From the NCBI GenBank assembly GCA_964644075.1, contig CAZXUQ010000005.1, positions 29,269 to 93,268 on the forward strand: DNA of 64,000 bases, read 5' to 3'. Below the pieces are notes generated by a model. It worked only from the letters and a program-made list of their open reading frames with translations, was not told the origin of the DNA and ran no database searches. A program made the position numbers and the translations under genes. Origin of the DNA: JAGOMW01 sp964644075 (GTDB lineage: Bacteria > Patescibacteriota > Gracilibacteria > BD1-5 > UBA2023). This document shows, one piece after another, positions 43,701 through 55,064 of this stretch. Each line of letters starts with the position of its first letter. Position 1 is the stretch's first letter.

Positions 43701-44058
43701 TAGTGTTTCGATTTCTTGCTTCTGAAATAGTTTGTTCTACAGTTTTCTTGAAAGCTCTCAATGTTTCTTCTGCTTTTTTATCTCATTCTCACATTACAAC
43801 AACTAATTCGTTATCTATCATATTGTTAAGTTCTTCACTATTTCTTTGATTTTGATCTACTATTTTTTTTAAAAGGTCTTGAAACTCAGCATTTTTTGAC
43901 CAGTAGGAAAGTCAACTCGCTTCGTGCCAAATTTGTTTAAGTCTTGCAAAATCACCTCATTTTATTAATCCATCTGGAGCAGCATCACTAGCATTAGCTA
44001 TCCACCTCACTCCACTCTTCGTGAGCACTAGAGACCGATGTGTATGGATCGTAAACAT
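40795..44058 (-). CDS. Very large hypothetical protein (1087 aa)
   Basis: MFTIHTHRSLVLTKSGVRWI and onwards, one frame across about eighteen TGA codons. Helical and coiled-coil in the first 250 residues (NQRNSEELNNMIDNELVVVM, EETLRAFKKTVEQTISEARN). It then has long Lys/Asp-rich regions and a beta-rich C terminus (VNNGVATIITSNHIYNVPL, QEVIIPVIHQVG). No signal peptide, and only short hydrophobic stretches. It stands in the envelope gene cluster, so a cell-surface or secreted role is possible. No family recognised. Confidence 0.7.
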
Positions 44059-44232
44059 AAGAAAAAAGTTAGTTGTAGGAAGCGATTTTCCGCTTATCCT
44101 ACGTACTCTAGCACATATTTATATTTTTTGCAAAAATCCAAGACTATTCCTCGAGATTTTTCTGCATTTTTACCATTTTATGAAATAAAAAATGATTGTC
44201 AATAGTCTCTTGACGCTTCACGAAAAAATCAC

Positions 44233-44262
44233 AAAAAAACCAACCCAGAGTGGATTGGTTTT
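44233..44262 (-). terminator. Rho-independent terminator (minus strand)
   Basis: AAACCAATCCA and TGGGTTGGTTT pair around CTC, followed on the minus strand by a T-run. It ends the 291-aa surface protein gene. Confidence 0.85.
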
Positions 44263-44276
44263 AGAAAATATGAGAA

Positions 44277-45152
44277 TTATACACGTTTTCTGAGAGTGAA
44301 CATCATGCCAAATGCAATGAAAAACGCTGCAGCGATGAGGAGAAGTGTCTCAGGACCTGTCTCAGTCTTGGTAATTTCTTTTGGGGGAGTAGGCTTGACT
44401 GGAGTCGGAGTAGGAGTCACTGGCGCAGGAGCATCGAGTTTGTATGCCACACATTCGTAGTGAGTATCTGCAGCACCCTCTGTCGCTGTACGGACATCGA
44501 TCGTATGAGAGACTACTGGGAAGCGGAGCATACCGACGAGTTCTCCATTTTTACGATCTGTTTTATCGAGCGTATATCCTGCTCCGAGCTCTGCCTCGAG
44601 AAATCGAACCTTTGTATTTGGTTGGAGGAGAAATTCTTGTTTTCCACCACTACTTGTACTTGTCCATACGACATCACTCGCATATTTCCAGATAGCAGAC
44701 TCTGTCGCTGGAGTAGAAAGCCACGTCGTGTTCCCAAATTTTACCATATTTGGAGATTTTTGCTCATCTTTGACAGCCTTGAGGACATTGGGAGTAGCGT
44801 TCGTCCAGTTATCGAAAAGTCCTGTCATACGTGTACCAACTTTCACAGCACCACCATCGAAACACTGATCACAACCATTGGTAGCAAATGCTGAATTTGA
44901 GTTACAATTGACTGATTTGTATTCTCCGAGAGCAGATCCTGCTCCAGGAGCAACACTCGGTGCTGCAGTGAGAGACTCTGTGAGAGCAGAAGCAACGACA
45001 GAATCAGCAGTAGCAGTAGCGGATCCAGAAGCTACAGTACCAGTATCAGCTGATACGTACGCAAAAGGCGTCATAGTCATGACAGCCACCAGAGAGAGTG
45101 CACTATATCTCATACGAAGTGGAAAGATAAAGGAATAAATATACACGGGCAT
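44277..45152 (-). CDS. Surface protein with C-terminal TGPE membrane anchor (291 aa)
   Basis: N-terminal signal (MRYSALSLVAVMTMTPFAYV; ATG 45152 or the in-frame ATG 45113). A Ser/Thr/Ala-rich linker precedes a Cys module NCNSNSAFATNGCDQCFDGG like that of the DUF11 protein. A Pro/Thr-rich wall-spanning stretch (TPTPTPVKPTPP) leads to a C-terminal TETGPE, a hydrophobic helix (LLLIAAAFFIAFGMMF) and TLRKRV. That tripartite tail resembles a sorting signal. No TGA codons. Confidence 0.75.
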   Translation of the reverse strand: MPVYIYSFIFPLRMRYSALSLVAVMTMTPFAYVSADTGTVASGSATATADSVVASALTESLTAAPSVAPGAGSALGEYKSVNCNSNSAFATNGCDQCFDGGAVKVGTRMTGLFDNWTNATPNVLKAVKDEQKSPNMVKFGNTTWLSTPATESAIWKYASDVVWTSTSSGGKQEFLLQPNTKVRFLEAELGAGYTLDKTDRKNGELVGMLRFPVVSHTIDVRTATEGAADTHYECVAYKLDAPAPVTPTPTPVKPTPPKEITKTETGPETLLLIAAAFFIAFGMMFTLRKRV

Positions 45153-45249
45153 GATATCTTCTGGCCAAGATTTGTCAAAAAAAAGCTTGTGGAAAAGGAA
45201 ATTTTGAATACACTATTTGTACATTTGTATTCTAATTATATTTTACTTT

Positions 45250-45795
45250 ATGCTTGCAAATCTTCAACAAGAGCTCTCTAAAGCCATAGAACACTACAAG
45301 AATGAGCTCGCGAAACTCCAGGCCTGACGGGCGAACCCTGCTATCGTCGAAGGTGTCTTCGTCATGGCGTATGGGAGTAGTCAACCCCTCCGAAACGTTG
45401 CTGCAGTCTCGACACTTGACGCTCAGACGATTTCTATCCAGCCATGGGATAAGTCAGTGATCAAAGATATAGAAAAAGCGATCACCGAGGCAAGTCTCGG
45501 TCTCAATCCGAACAATAATGGTGAGTCTATCCTGATCAATATACCTCCACTCACAGAAGAACGTCGTCGAGATATCGTCAAACTTGTGGGTAAAGTCACA
45601 GAGGAGGCAAAGGTTTCTCTCCGAAACGTCCGCCAAGACTATAAGAAAAAAATCGATACTGCGAAAAATAGCAAGAGTGAAAGTGAAGACGCTCTGAAAG
45701 CCTACGAAGCTGACCTCCAAAAGAAAATCGACGCAGCTATCAAGGAAGTAGAGACTCTCGAAAAACATAAAGAAGAAGAAATAATGAAGGTATAA
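45250..45795 (+). CDS. frr: Ribosome recycling factor
   Basis: 181 aa. Signature segments are LAKLQAGRANPAIVEGV, IQPWDKSVIKDIEKAI, LNPNNNGESILINIPPLTEE and RRRDIVKLVGKVTEEAKVSL with the conserved VRNVR-like Arg pair (LRNVRQDYKK). Splits post-termination ribosomes with EF-G. The GR of LQAGRAN u­ses TGA for Gly. TTTACTTT precedes the ATG. Confidence 0.95.
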
Positions 45796-45891
45796 GAGTA
45801 TAATTTTCAAATAAATTAGGGGGAGCTCATTTATGATATTTTTACCCGATCCTTATAGGCGTAAGGTGATTTTGAAAGGGATGCCTACGGC

Positions 45892-48800
45892 ATGACAAAA
45901 TCAAACAATCCTGTTCACTCATTGCTCATGATTATGTTATATTCCGGTCTCCCACATACCAGTGCTAGCCTCGCGATTGCGAGGGATTTTCTCTCGTGAG
46001 ATGTGGGTCGTATTTTCATCACGGATGATCGTCTCACATATGAGCGTATCGAGCGACTCTTTGGAGTATTTTTCGGGGGGCCGATCACTGTCGTACACCA
46101 TATAGGAGAGCTCCTCGCTCGTGACGATGAGATGAGTCCGATCCTCATCCATACCGATATCCTGAGAGAAGCTGGTAATATCGAGGAGATGCGACGCAAG
46201 TATATCCTCTCGCTCCATCTCGGCGAGACGATCAAACAAGAAATCGTCATCGAGCGACTCCTCGCGCTCGGATATCATCATAGTGACTATGCATGAGAGG
46301 ACGGAACCTACTCTCGATCATGATCGATCATCCGTATCTGGCAGTGAGATCGAGAGTATGTGATCGAGTATTTTGATGATGAGATCGAGAGTATCATGAT
46401 CCATCGTGGCGATGAGCGAAAGCATATAAATACGCTCACACTCGCAAAAAGAGGAAAAAACGAAACATCGACCGAACTCACAGAGATCAACAAAGAACTT
46501 TTTCCGCTCTTTGAAAAAGAGCGATGAGTCGCTATCGGGATGGAATTCTCTCTGGAACGAGAAAGTATTATTGCGCATTTTCGCGATATGATAGAGTTCT
46601 CTTCCCTCTCACGAGAGTGAGCGACTCACATGAGAGTCGAGAGGCCTCGGATTGAGACGATCGAGGACTTTCGAGACTTCATGAAAAAGGAAAGTACCAC
46701 GACGACTCTCTATACGAGATATGAGAAAAGGGTTTCTACATTTCTCACGGATAATGGTATCTCTGCAGAAATCATCACAACTCGAGAACTCGTCGAGAGC
46801 TTTCGCTATGAGGGTCGTACTGTGATCGGTGATGATATCCTCGGCAAGATATTTCTCGAGGACCGCGTGCGAAAATCCACCATCCGCAATCTCGATCTCC
46901 TCCTCTCGATCCGAGAAGGAGACTATGTCGTGCACCGTGAGCATGGACTCGGACAATACCGATGACTGACGAAAAAACGTATATGACTCTCCGAACGAGA
47001 GTATATGGAGATCCTCTATAGAAACGATGCTCGTATCTATGTCCCCCTCACCGAGCTCTCTCGTATCACGAAATATGTCGGGAGTGATGCAGAACTCGCC
47101 AATCTCGAGGGAAAAGAGTGGGAACGCACCCTCTCGAAAACGGAGGAAGAAGTCGAGATCATCGCTCGAGATATCCTCGAGACGAGCGCAAAACGTGCCC
47201 TCGAAAAAGGCATACGATTTGGGAGTTTCCCTGAGGAAGAAACATTTCGAAAAGCATTTCCCTACGAGCATACACCTGATCAACGCTCGATCATCGAAGA
47301 AGTCCGTAGTGATATGGAAAGTGATATCGCGATGGACAGGCTCATCTCAGGAGATGTCTGATTCGGAAAGACAGAAATCGCGATGAATGCCATCTACAAA
47401 GCTGTCCTCTCTGGTATGCAAGTCGCGGTCATCTCTCCCCTTCTCGTCCTCGCAGAGGAACATAGAGAGACGTTTGATGAGCGACTCGGAGCGTGGGGTG
47501 TACGGATCGCCTCTCTCACCCGCATGACGACGAAAAAAGAAGAAAAAGAAATCCTCGAAGGTATGAAATCAGGTACGATCGATGTCGTCGTCGGGACACA
47601 TCGCCTCCTCTCGGACGATATCCGATTTCGCAGGCTCGGACTCCTCATCATCGATGAAGAGCATCGGTTCGGCGTGGAGCAAAAAGAAGCCATCAAGCGT
47701 ATGAAGGCTCATATCGATATCCTTTCACTCTCTGCCACTCCGATCCCCCGCAGTCTCAATATGGCACTCTCAGGACTCAAAAAAATATCACTTCTCACGA
47801 CTCCTCCAAAAGCGAAAAAACCGATCGAGACGATCATATCGCGCTGGGATGAGGGACTCATCGCGAGTGCTATCGAGCGTGAACTCGCACGAGGCGGACA
47901 GGTTATCATCCTCCATAACCGTATCGCATCACTCGGGGTGGTCGAAAACGATATACGGGAAATCATATGAATGAATATACCCCTATGAAAAAAGGGGGAC
48001 TCTCAAAAACAAGAAGTTCGAGACGGAAAAATTTTTTCGAAAGGAGCTTACTCAAGTGTAAGTGACTGAGAAATAAATTTTTCCAACGATGAAATTCGCC
48101 GTTTTTCAGAGCCCCGTATTATCACTCTTCATGGAAAGCTCTCAGGAGATGAGATCGAGGATCGTATCCATGCATTCAAAAGATGAGAATACGATATCCT
48201 CATCTCGACGACCGTGATCGAAAATGGTGTGAACTTCCTCGGAGCCAATACGATGATCATCTCCGATGCAGAGGAATTCGGACTCGCGCAGCTCCACCAG
48301 ATCCGTGGGCGAGTCGGTAGACGTGATATCGCAGGAAAATGCTATCTCATGTATCGCAAATACGAACTCTCAAGCGAAGAGCGGGAACGTCTGATGATCC
48401 TCGCAGAGCACAGTGAACTCGGCAGTGGCTATGAGATCGCGATGCGAGATCTCGAGATGCGAGGGACGGGTGATATCCTCGGATTTCGTCAGAGTGGCAA
48501 GACGAAGGAAGTCGGTATATCTCTCTATTTCCAGCTCCTCGAGGAGAAAGTCGACGAGCTCAAGCATGGGAAAAAAGCCGACGAACGGACCAAGATCGAA
48601 CTCGATCTCTCGTATTCGATCGATGATGAATACTTTCACTCGGAGCTCGATAAACTCTCGTTTTTTCGTGATGTCGACGCGATCGAGACACTCGAGGATC
48701 TCGAGTATGCTGAGGCGACATTTCGAGTGGAGAGCATGCCAGAAGCGATGGAAAATCTCTTTCTCACTCTCAGGGCGAGCATCATCCTCAGATGATATCG

Positions 48801-48996
48801 TGTGAAAAAAGTCTCAAAAATCGGGAACAACTATCACTTTGATTTCCATGAAGGCACACGACCTGATGACCTCAGACGTTTCCTTGATCGCTATGATAGT
48901 GGTCATGAATTCATCATCGTGAGTGTGACCAAGATCCGTGTAGAGACTGCGAACTGGAGAGATGTACGAGAGTTTCTGGGATTTGTGACGAAATAA
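45892..48996 (+). CDS. mfd: Transcription-repair coupling factor Mfd
   Basis: About 1034 aa; ATG 45928 is an alternative start. The RNA-polymerase-interacting domain is seen at GDYVVHREHGLGQYRG (about 343). Walker A GDVGFGKTEIAMNA (about 487, with TGA for the Gly after Val), DEEHRFGVEQKE, SATPIPRSLNMALSG, TTVIENGVN, QIRGRVGRRDIAGKCYLMY and RDLEMRGTGDILGFRQSG follow. Removes stalled polymerase and recruits UvrA. The N-terminal UvrB-like part is short for the family. About twenty TGA-Gly codons. Confidence 0.95.
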
Positions 48997-49278
48997 GAAT
49001 TATCATTCTTGCATTCCTATTTTCTTCCTTGGAAAAACTGTGAACTCCCAAGGGGTTCTGGGGAATTTGGAGAACGACGAATCACTCGGGGGTCAGGGTG
49101 GCAATGATATGAAAATCAAGAATCGAAAGCGAATAGATGAATGGTTTGTGCCACTCCTGAAATTTTTATATACTGTTAGTTATAACAGTATATTCAGAAA
49201 ATAAATGTATATATCCCTAAAGGCTCAAAAAAATAAAAATAGACTCCTTTCGAGAGCTTATTTTACATATGATATGAA
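48997..49278. other. Intergenic region with a 26-bp palindrome
   Basis: No code-25 frame longer than about 15 codons is convincing here. It contains the perfect inverted repeat described separately and AT-rich promoter-like sequence. Confidence 0.6.
49168..49193. promoter_or_regulatory. Perfect inverted repeat, possible operator
   Basis: ATATACTGTTA, loop GTTA, then TAACAGTATAT: 11-bp arms without mismatch. No T-run follows, so an operator or RNA hairpin is more likely than a terminator. Confidence 0.5.
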
Positions 49279-49473
49279 CTAAATATCTAAAGTATTTGGG
49301 AGATTCGTAGCAAACCCCCTATTTATAAGCGTCCTCAAAGCACGATTTGCTGCTTGAAGTCGGACACGAACATGTCCAACTCCATATTGTTTTTCCAAAT
49401 CATGAAATTTTCAAACAATTCGAGCGGTTTCTGCTTCAGAAAATGGTTTTTCACCAACTTGAGGTTGCCACAT
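49279..49473 (-). CDS. Hypothetical protein (64 aa)
   Basis: MWQPQVGEKPFSEAETARIV, one TGA-Gly, then KQYGVGHVRVRLQAANRALR and TLDI before TAG. Basic helical; could bind nucleic acid. No family recognised. Confidence 0.55.
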
Positions 49474-49539
49474 ATGATTTTTAAATTAAAAAATATATGT
49501 TCTTGATTATAAAGAAATTAAATATTATTACAAGTATTT

Positions 49540-51501
49540 CTATTTATGCGTCATACGATACACTCCTCCCTCGACGACGACTTTCCCCTCGAGGATGTCA
49601 TGACAGCGGAGTGCCATGACACGAGATGGTTCATCATCGATCATATATGGCTCCCAGAGTTGTCCTGCTTCGAGATATTTCCCAGAGAAGTAGAGATCGA
49701 GTGCACGAGCATAGTTTTCGTATTTTGTAAGGTCGAGGGTTTCAGATTTTTTCGCGAGGAGCTCATAGATCATCACTCACTCCGTCTTCCCCTTCACAGC
49801 GACTCGATCGAGTGGTCGAGCATGATAGAGATCAGTTACCATGTCATAGGTCGGTCAGGCGATGATGATATGCGTACCGTATTCTTTGGAGGTTGCTTCG
49901 AGACGAGAGGCGAGGTTCACGGTATCTCCGAGGACAGTGTAGTTAAACCGATCATAGGATCAGATGTTCCCTACCATCACTTCCCCAGTCGCGATCCCTA
50001 CACGGAAATCGATCGGATCAAGTCACCGCTTCGTGAGTTCATTATTGAACTCTGGGAGAGCAGATCGCATAGCGAGTGCTGTCTCGCAGGCTCGACTCGC
50101 ATGGTCAGGAAGTGTGATCGGCGCACCGAAAAATCCCATCACCGCATCTCCGATATATTTATCGAGAGTTCCTCCATTTTTCGTGAGTATCTCCGTCATG
50201 CGTGAGAGGTATGATGACATGAGGGAAAAGAGATCCATCGGAGCAAGTCGCTCAGAGATCGTCGTAAATCCTGCGATATCTGAGAAAAACACTGTGAGCT
50301 CGCGTGATTCTCCTCAGAGATTGATATCCTCAGATCGTGATGCGATATCACCTACTACTCTCGGATCGACATAGTGTGCAAATGCCTTGGTAAGCGTACG
50401 TTTCTCGCGATCGATGATGAAAAATCGATAGATAAAAGTCAGAGGAAAAGAAAATACTCATCCTGCGAGGAGAAGTGGCGCGATATCATAGACATGTCCG
50501 AAGTGGAAGTAGGCATATCGTGACCACCATATGAGTCCTATGAGTACGAGGCTAGTAAGGATCGGACTGAGATAATTCGGAAGAAAAAGTGAAAGAGAAA
50601 TCAGGATGAGGGCAAGCACTCAGACGAGAAGAAAAAATACGCCTGAGTGAAACCCAAAATCACTGAGATGCCTGTCTCTGAGATATCCATCGAGGATATG
50701 TGCATGAGACTCCACACCATCCATCATCGTACGAGAAACAGGAGATATGAACTGATCATGGATAAGAGTCCCTGACTCCCCGATAAAAATATACTTTCAG
50801 GCAAAATTTCGTACCAGATCGAGCTTCGAGAGCGAGAGAGTGTCCACGAACGATATACTTCCATAACTTCCCGGAGGACCAAAATACGTGATCAGTGGAT
50901 TTTCCTCTTCTGAAAGCGATCATGAAAAAAGTTTGGCAGAAAGATTTTGTCAGCTCATGCTCGTATAGGTATGAGCATCTTTGGCGATAGCTATATATCC
51001 ATGAGAGATATCCTGATAGACAGATCGTGGTTTCCCTTCGCAGGTCTCATAGTTTGTATCCTGATCTTTCTCACACTTCCCTTCTTCGAGGGTTGTCGCG
51101 ATCACGATATTTCCATACTTCTTCATCGTCTCGGCAAATCTCTCTTCATCAGGATCCTTATTTTGGAATACGATGTCGAACGCGATCCCTTTCACTCCGA
51201 CACTCTCGAGTTTCTCGATAAGATCGATATAGATCGATTTCGGGATAGTGAGCATTTTTTGGTCAGTCTTTGCTTGGAGTGTATTGAGACTCGCGTCATC
51301 GATCTTGATGATAGCGATGTCTTTCGATGGCTTGAAATCATATGTATAGAGTGCACTCTGCATCCCTGTCTCACGATAGACGAAAAAATGCGTGATCGGC
51401 ACGAAAAAATCTGCACCAAAAAGTCGCACGACCCCAAAAATGAGGAACATGACGATACACCATATCGCGAAAATGTGCTTGAGATTTCGAGCGAATTGCA
51501 T
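49540..51501 (-). CDS. CHASE2-domain class III adenylate/guanylate cyclase
   Basis: 653 aa. An N-terminal membrane helix (FAIWCIVMFLIFGVVRLF) is followed by an extracytoplasmic CHASE2 sensor (ALYTYDFKPSKDIAIIKIDD, GVKGIAFDIVFQNKD, FIFIGESG-like). Three further membrane helices lead to a cyclase domain: VFFSDIAGFTTISE with metal Asp, DKYIGDAVMGFFGAP with the second Asp, and TVLGDTVNLASRLE. It makes cAMP or cGMP in response to an outside signal; base choice is not certain. About ten TGA-Gly codons. Confidence 0.9.
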
Positions 51502-51543
51502 ATGATTTTCTCTAGAGACGATTGTATCATGTATTTGATTTTT

Positions 51544-51837
51544 ATGCAAAAATCCTTTCTTTCCTGACTCTTCATCGGAGCGATCATCACACTGGCGAGT
51601 ATTTCGACCATTGCACATGCTGCTGATGGATGACTCTTCGGTCAGATCCTCGCCAAGATCCTCGGGATCACTCCAGCACAGGTACTCACCTATAGCGGAG
51701 ATGGTACGGTGGCGAATGCTACGAAACTCGGTGGAGTCGACGCATCAAATTATCAGAAGGTCATGCCAGGACAATCATGTGGTGCTGGGAAGTGTATCGC
51801 CTGATTTGATCCGAGTGGGAATATTATCTGTCGTTAA
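51544..51837 (+). CDS. Secreted protein with DGTVANA-type module (97 aa)
   Basis: Signal peptide MQKSFLSGLFIGAIITLASI, then ITPAQVLTYSGDGTVANATK, LGGVDASNYQKVMPGQSC and CIAGFDPSGNIICR. The module recurs in the next gene, 11 nt downstream. Three TGA-Gly codons. Function unknown; a surface protein. Confidence 0.7.
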
Positions 51838-51848
51838 TCTCAATACTT

Positions 51849-53549
51849 ATGCGAAAATTCGTCATCGTACTCTGTACGCTCATCATCGGTTATAGCATCT
51901 ATGCACTCTCGCCATCTCTCTTTCCAGATACGCCGAACTTCCCTCGTATACCTACCTCTCCAGGTACTGTCGGGAGTATCCTCTCAGAGATCGTCGGATG
52001 AGTCATATCTGATGCGACTGATGGTACTGTAGCCAATACAGCGAAACTTGATGGTATAACCGCGACAGGATATCTCAAAAATACTTCCTGCTCAGTAACT
52101 GAGAAATGGATCGGCATAGATGCAAGCGGAAAGGCTATATGTGGAACGAGTAATCCTATCCTTGCTAACTATGGCACCATCTCTGAGCAAGGTTGTGCTG
52201 CACAAATATTTCATGCAGATAATAGTATACCATGAACAACAAATACGGGCGATACTCTCAAATCATGAGATATCCTCAAAACTGGTGCCTGTGGTCTCAC
52301 GATCGCATTCGCTGACTACTCCATACTCCGTCTCGATGCTGATACGACGGTATCTCTCGATCTCCTCGAAAGTCCGACTGACGGTCGCACGATCGCCTCT
52401 GCTATCCTCTCGAATGGTTCTCTCTGGTGACGAATACTGACAGATACTGGATCCTACTCGATCGGTACGGATAAGATCGTCGCGTGAGTTCGTGGGACAT
52501 CGATCGCCGTGACATCTACTGGAAATACTATCACCATTGCTCATGCATCTCCGTCGACAGGGAAAGCATGGACTATCAGCTCTACTCTAGGAGCCAATAA
52601 TACAGAAGTCGCCATCGTCGATAGTACGAATAATACACCAGATAATCCTGCTGCAACTGTATACTGTCGCAATAGTACGAGTACCCCGCTCATCCTCTCA
52701 GGACTCTCTCCCGAGAATACCTACTCTATACCAAATACTGGATGTGCCACTACACCGCAGACGGTATCTGCCCCACCAGCCAATCTCTATGCCCGATCAG
52801 CATGGGTACGTACGAATACTCGAAATGATATAACCTATATGTATCGTCTCCTGGGTCTCGGTTATCCAAGTATAGCGACATCAAAAATAGCAAAGCTCTC
52901 TCAGGAGCTGACACTCTCTTCTCCCCCTGATAGTCCTACGAGCCCTGAAACACAGAACATCTGTGAAAATAGCCAAAAATGGTGGACCATTCGATATGGT
53001 TGCCAATCATCGAGCCTCTACGGTATCGCTGACTATACACTCCCTGTCCCTAGCGGCATGGCTACGTCTCTAGGAACTGCCGCGAGTCTCCTTTACTCAT
53101 GAGCTATACGGGTAGCAACTGAGACACTCGGTGGAGGTGCGCAACTAGGACTAAATGGTATCGCGATTACTGCGAGTGGGCAATATCTCCAGTACACTGA
53201 TCCTGCGCTAATCGCGGGACTTGCTGGGAAGACGGTGACGATAGAGTTAGAAAATCCTGTACCGACACCGGCAACAGGAAAAAATTATGTCCTCGATCTT
53301 GGTAGTTATAGATTGTATAAAAATACGGTCGGGGCATTTCAGTACCAAATATGTAGCTCTCCTCCTGCTTGATGTGCACCTGCAACAACACTATCTGCAC
53401 CAGCTAACACTACCATTCTTACTATGACAATTCCGCCAAGTCTGTTTCCATCCCAGTTTATAATTGGTAACCAATACATACCCTCGAGTCCTGCTGTTCA
53501 CTTAATTAGTCCTATAAAAACAACTATAAAAAAAATCCTAGTTTACTAG
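51849..53549 (+). CDS. Secreted FecR-domain protein (about 566 aa)
   Basis: Signal peptide MRKFVIVLCTLIIGYSIYAL, then a DGTVANTAKLDGI module as in the preceding gene. A FecR-like beta domain follows (SLWGRILTDTGSYSIGTDKI, AGVRGTSIAV) and then a long beta-rich C-terminal half with Asn/Thr/Pro-rich linkers. The FecR fold in surface proteins may act in sensing or adhesion. About eleven TGA-Gly codons. The 3' end lies in the terminator hairpin; the stop is placed at 53547-53549, with a few bases of doubt because of the A-run. Confidence 0.7.
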
Positions 53550-53560
53550 GATTTTTTCTT
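53530..53560. terminator. Bidirectional terminator
   Basis: AATCCTAG pairs with CTAGGATT around TTTA, with an A-run before and a T-run after. It serves two convergent genes and contains the end of the FecR gene. Confidence 0.85.
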
Positions 53561-54726
53561 TAGCCGATATCTATAAGACTGAGGACAAATGTTCTTATGA
53601 GCGGATGTGCTCATCCTGTTGGAGTTGCTATCACCTGGATAGAGAAAGTCTCTGGACCGTTGGCATCATAGATACCAGTTATCACTCCTGTTGTAGGGTT
53701 TATCGAGAGTCCTATTGGCAATCATATAGCAGTATAGCTGATAGGGCGCCCTAATTGGTCAATGACCCCACCAGCATTTATAGGAGTAATAGCTACAGAT
53801 CATATATTATCCTCTCTGCTTACATTAGGCAGTATCGGTCCTGTCGGCATTGGATCGTTTGTTGCTACTGCCACAGTCGCATTCAGAGATGTTGATGGAA
53901 TACATGCACTATTTGGATTGGTATCTGTAGAGGTCAGAGTGAGATTATGAGTACCATCAGTGAGTCCAGTATATGACCATTTTCCAGTTGCATCGACAGG
54001 AACCGTCGCGAGAGTGGTAGATCACTCCTTGATGACTACCTGTGAACCAGGCGAAGCCCTTCCTGTAAGAGTTTCTCATGAATTTAGACTTGTCTTATCG
54101 ACAGTGGGGGTATCGAGTTTTACTGGAGAACCAAGAGAAACAGGAAGATTCGCTATAGTATAGTTCCCTTGTGCATCAGAGTTTACAGTGATCGTATCTG
54201 CTTTAGCATCTTGAGGGAGGAGATATGAACCTACTCATATAGCAGGTACAGAACCTATGGTTTTTAGAAATCCTCGTCGAGTCATTGCTTGCTGCTTTTG
54301 CAGAGCAATAGCTCAGAGGGCTAACACACCTAAACCAAGTCAAACCTTCCCTGCCGTACTCAATGTAGGTATAGTTTTGGGATCAGTTGCAGATGATACA
54401 GTACTAGTAAGCATGTATATATTGTTGCCATAACGGAACTCAACTGGACCAGTCTGTGGTGAAAGTCGACGTGCAGAAAGAGTCAGAGTACTTCCTACTC
54501 TAGTGAAATTAAGTTCAAACCCGAGCATATTAAAGACTCATCCAGTAGGCGGAACATTAAAAACAGGAGATGAACCAAAAGTAGCAGGCATTGAACTATC
54601 TGATGTAGTACATACTGCCACAGCTTTTTGTACATCTGCACTAGCAAGCTGAGTAGGAGAGGATGCGGTGATAGGAGCCATATATCATTGGTCACCATCG
54701 ACTGGACGAATACTTTTAGAAGGCAT
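53560..54726 (-). CDS. Surface protein with internal IPTL/Tat-like segment and Ig-like domains (about 388 aa)
   Basis: Residues 1-117 form a polar domain. About 118-165 is IPTLSTAGKVGLGLGVLALG, then an Arg pair, MTRRGFLKTIGSVPAIGVG and an AxA-like site in QDAKAD. So an IPTL-CTERM-like helix is joined to a Tat-type signal (RRGFLK). The rest is a bacterial Ig-like domain (TGRASPGSQVVIKEGSTTLA, ATGKWSYTG) and a putative-Ig domain (LPIGLSINPTTGVITGIYDA). Eight or more TGA-Gly codons. ATG 54284 (MTRRGF) could be a second, real start. The exact stop is uncertain by a few bases. Confidence 0.6.
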
Positions 54727-54827
54727 AAAATTTAGATTAAAATACTCCTTCATTATACGAGAAGTGATTTTTTGTCAAATATTTTCCTTTGCCCTCGGGT
54801 TCATGATGCCTATATCGTACACATCCT

Positions 54828-55064
54828 TTATACAATCCAGACCAAAATATCCCATTTTAGATGGGATTTTGTGTATGTCAAAACAGAAGCGGCTTCCCGC
54901 GCTCTCATGAGGGATGGCACTATAGTGAGAAGTCCTGCCGATGCAAAAAGAAAAAGAGGAAATCCCTTGACGAGAGAGGTAAACTCGTCTAAAATATCAT
55001 CGTAATCGCGAAAATTATCTTTTTCTAACTTTCTCGAATATGGCTGGACCAAATACTCAGACAT
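54828..55064 (-). CDS. Possible small membrane protein (78 aa)
   Basis: MSEYLVQPYSRKLEKDNFRD, one membrane helix (GFPLFLFASAGLLTIVPSLM), ending at TAA. Its 5' end overlaps the oppositely directed gene at 55040 by 25 bp, and a hairpin (54841-54869) lies inside its 3' end. Both weaken the case. Confidence 0.35.
   Translation of the reverse strand: MSEYLVQPYSRKLEKDNFRDYDDILDEFTSLVKGFPLFLFASAGLLTIVPSLMRAREAASVLTYTKSHLKWDILVWIV
54841..54869. terminator. Possible terminator hairpin
   Basis: AAAATATCCCATTTTAGATG and onwards: CCCAT pairs with ATGGG, with A/T runs on both sides. Weak, and usable on either strand. Confidence 0.45.

Noticed and set aside
46609..47283. 224-aa minus-strand ORF opposite mfd
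   Set aside because: Antisense shadow created by biased codon use in mfd.
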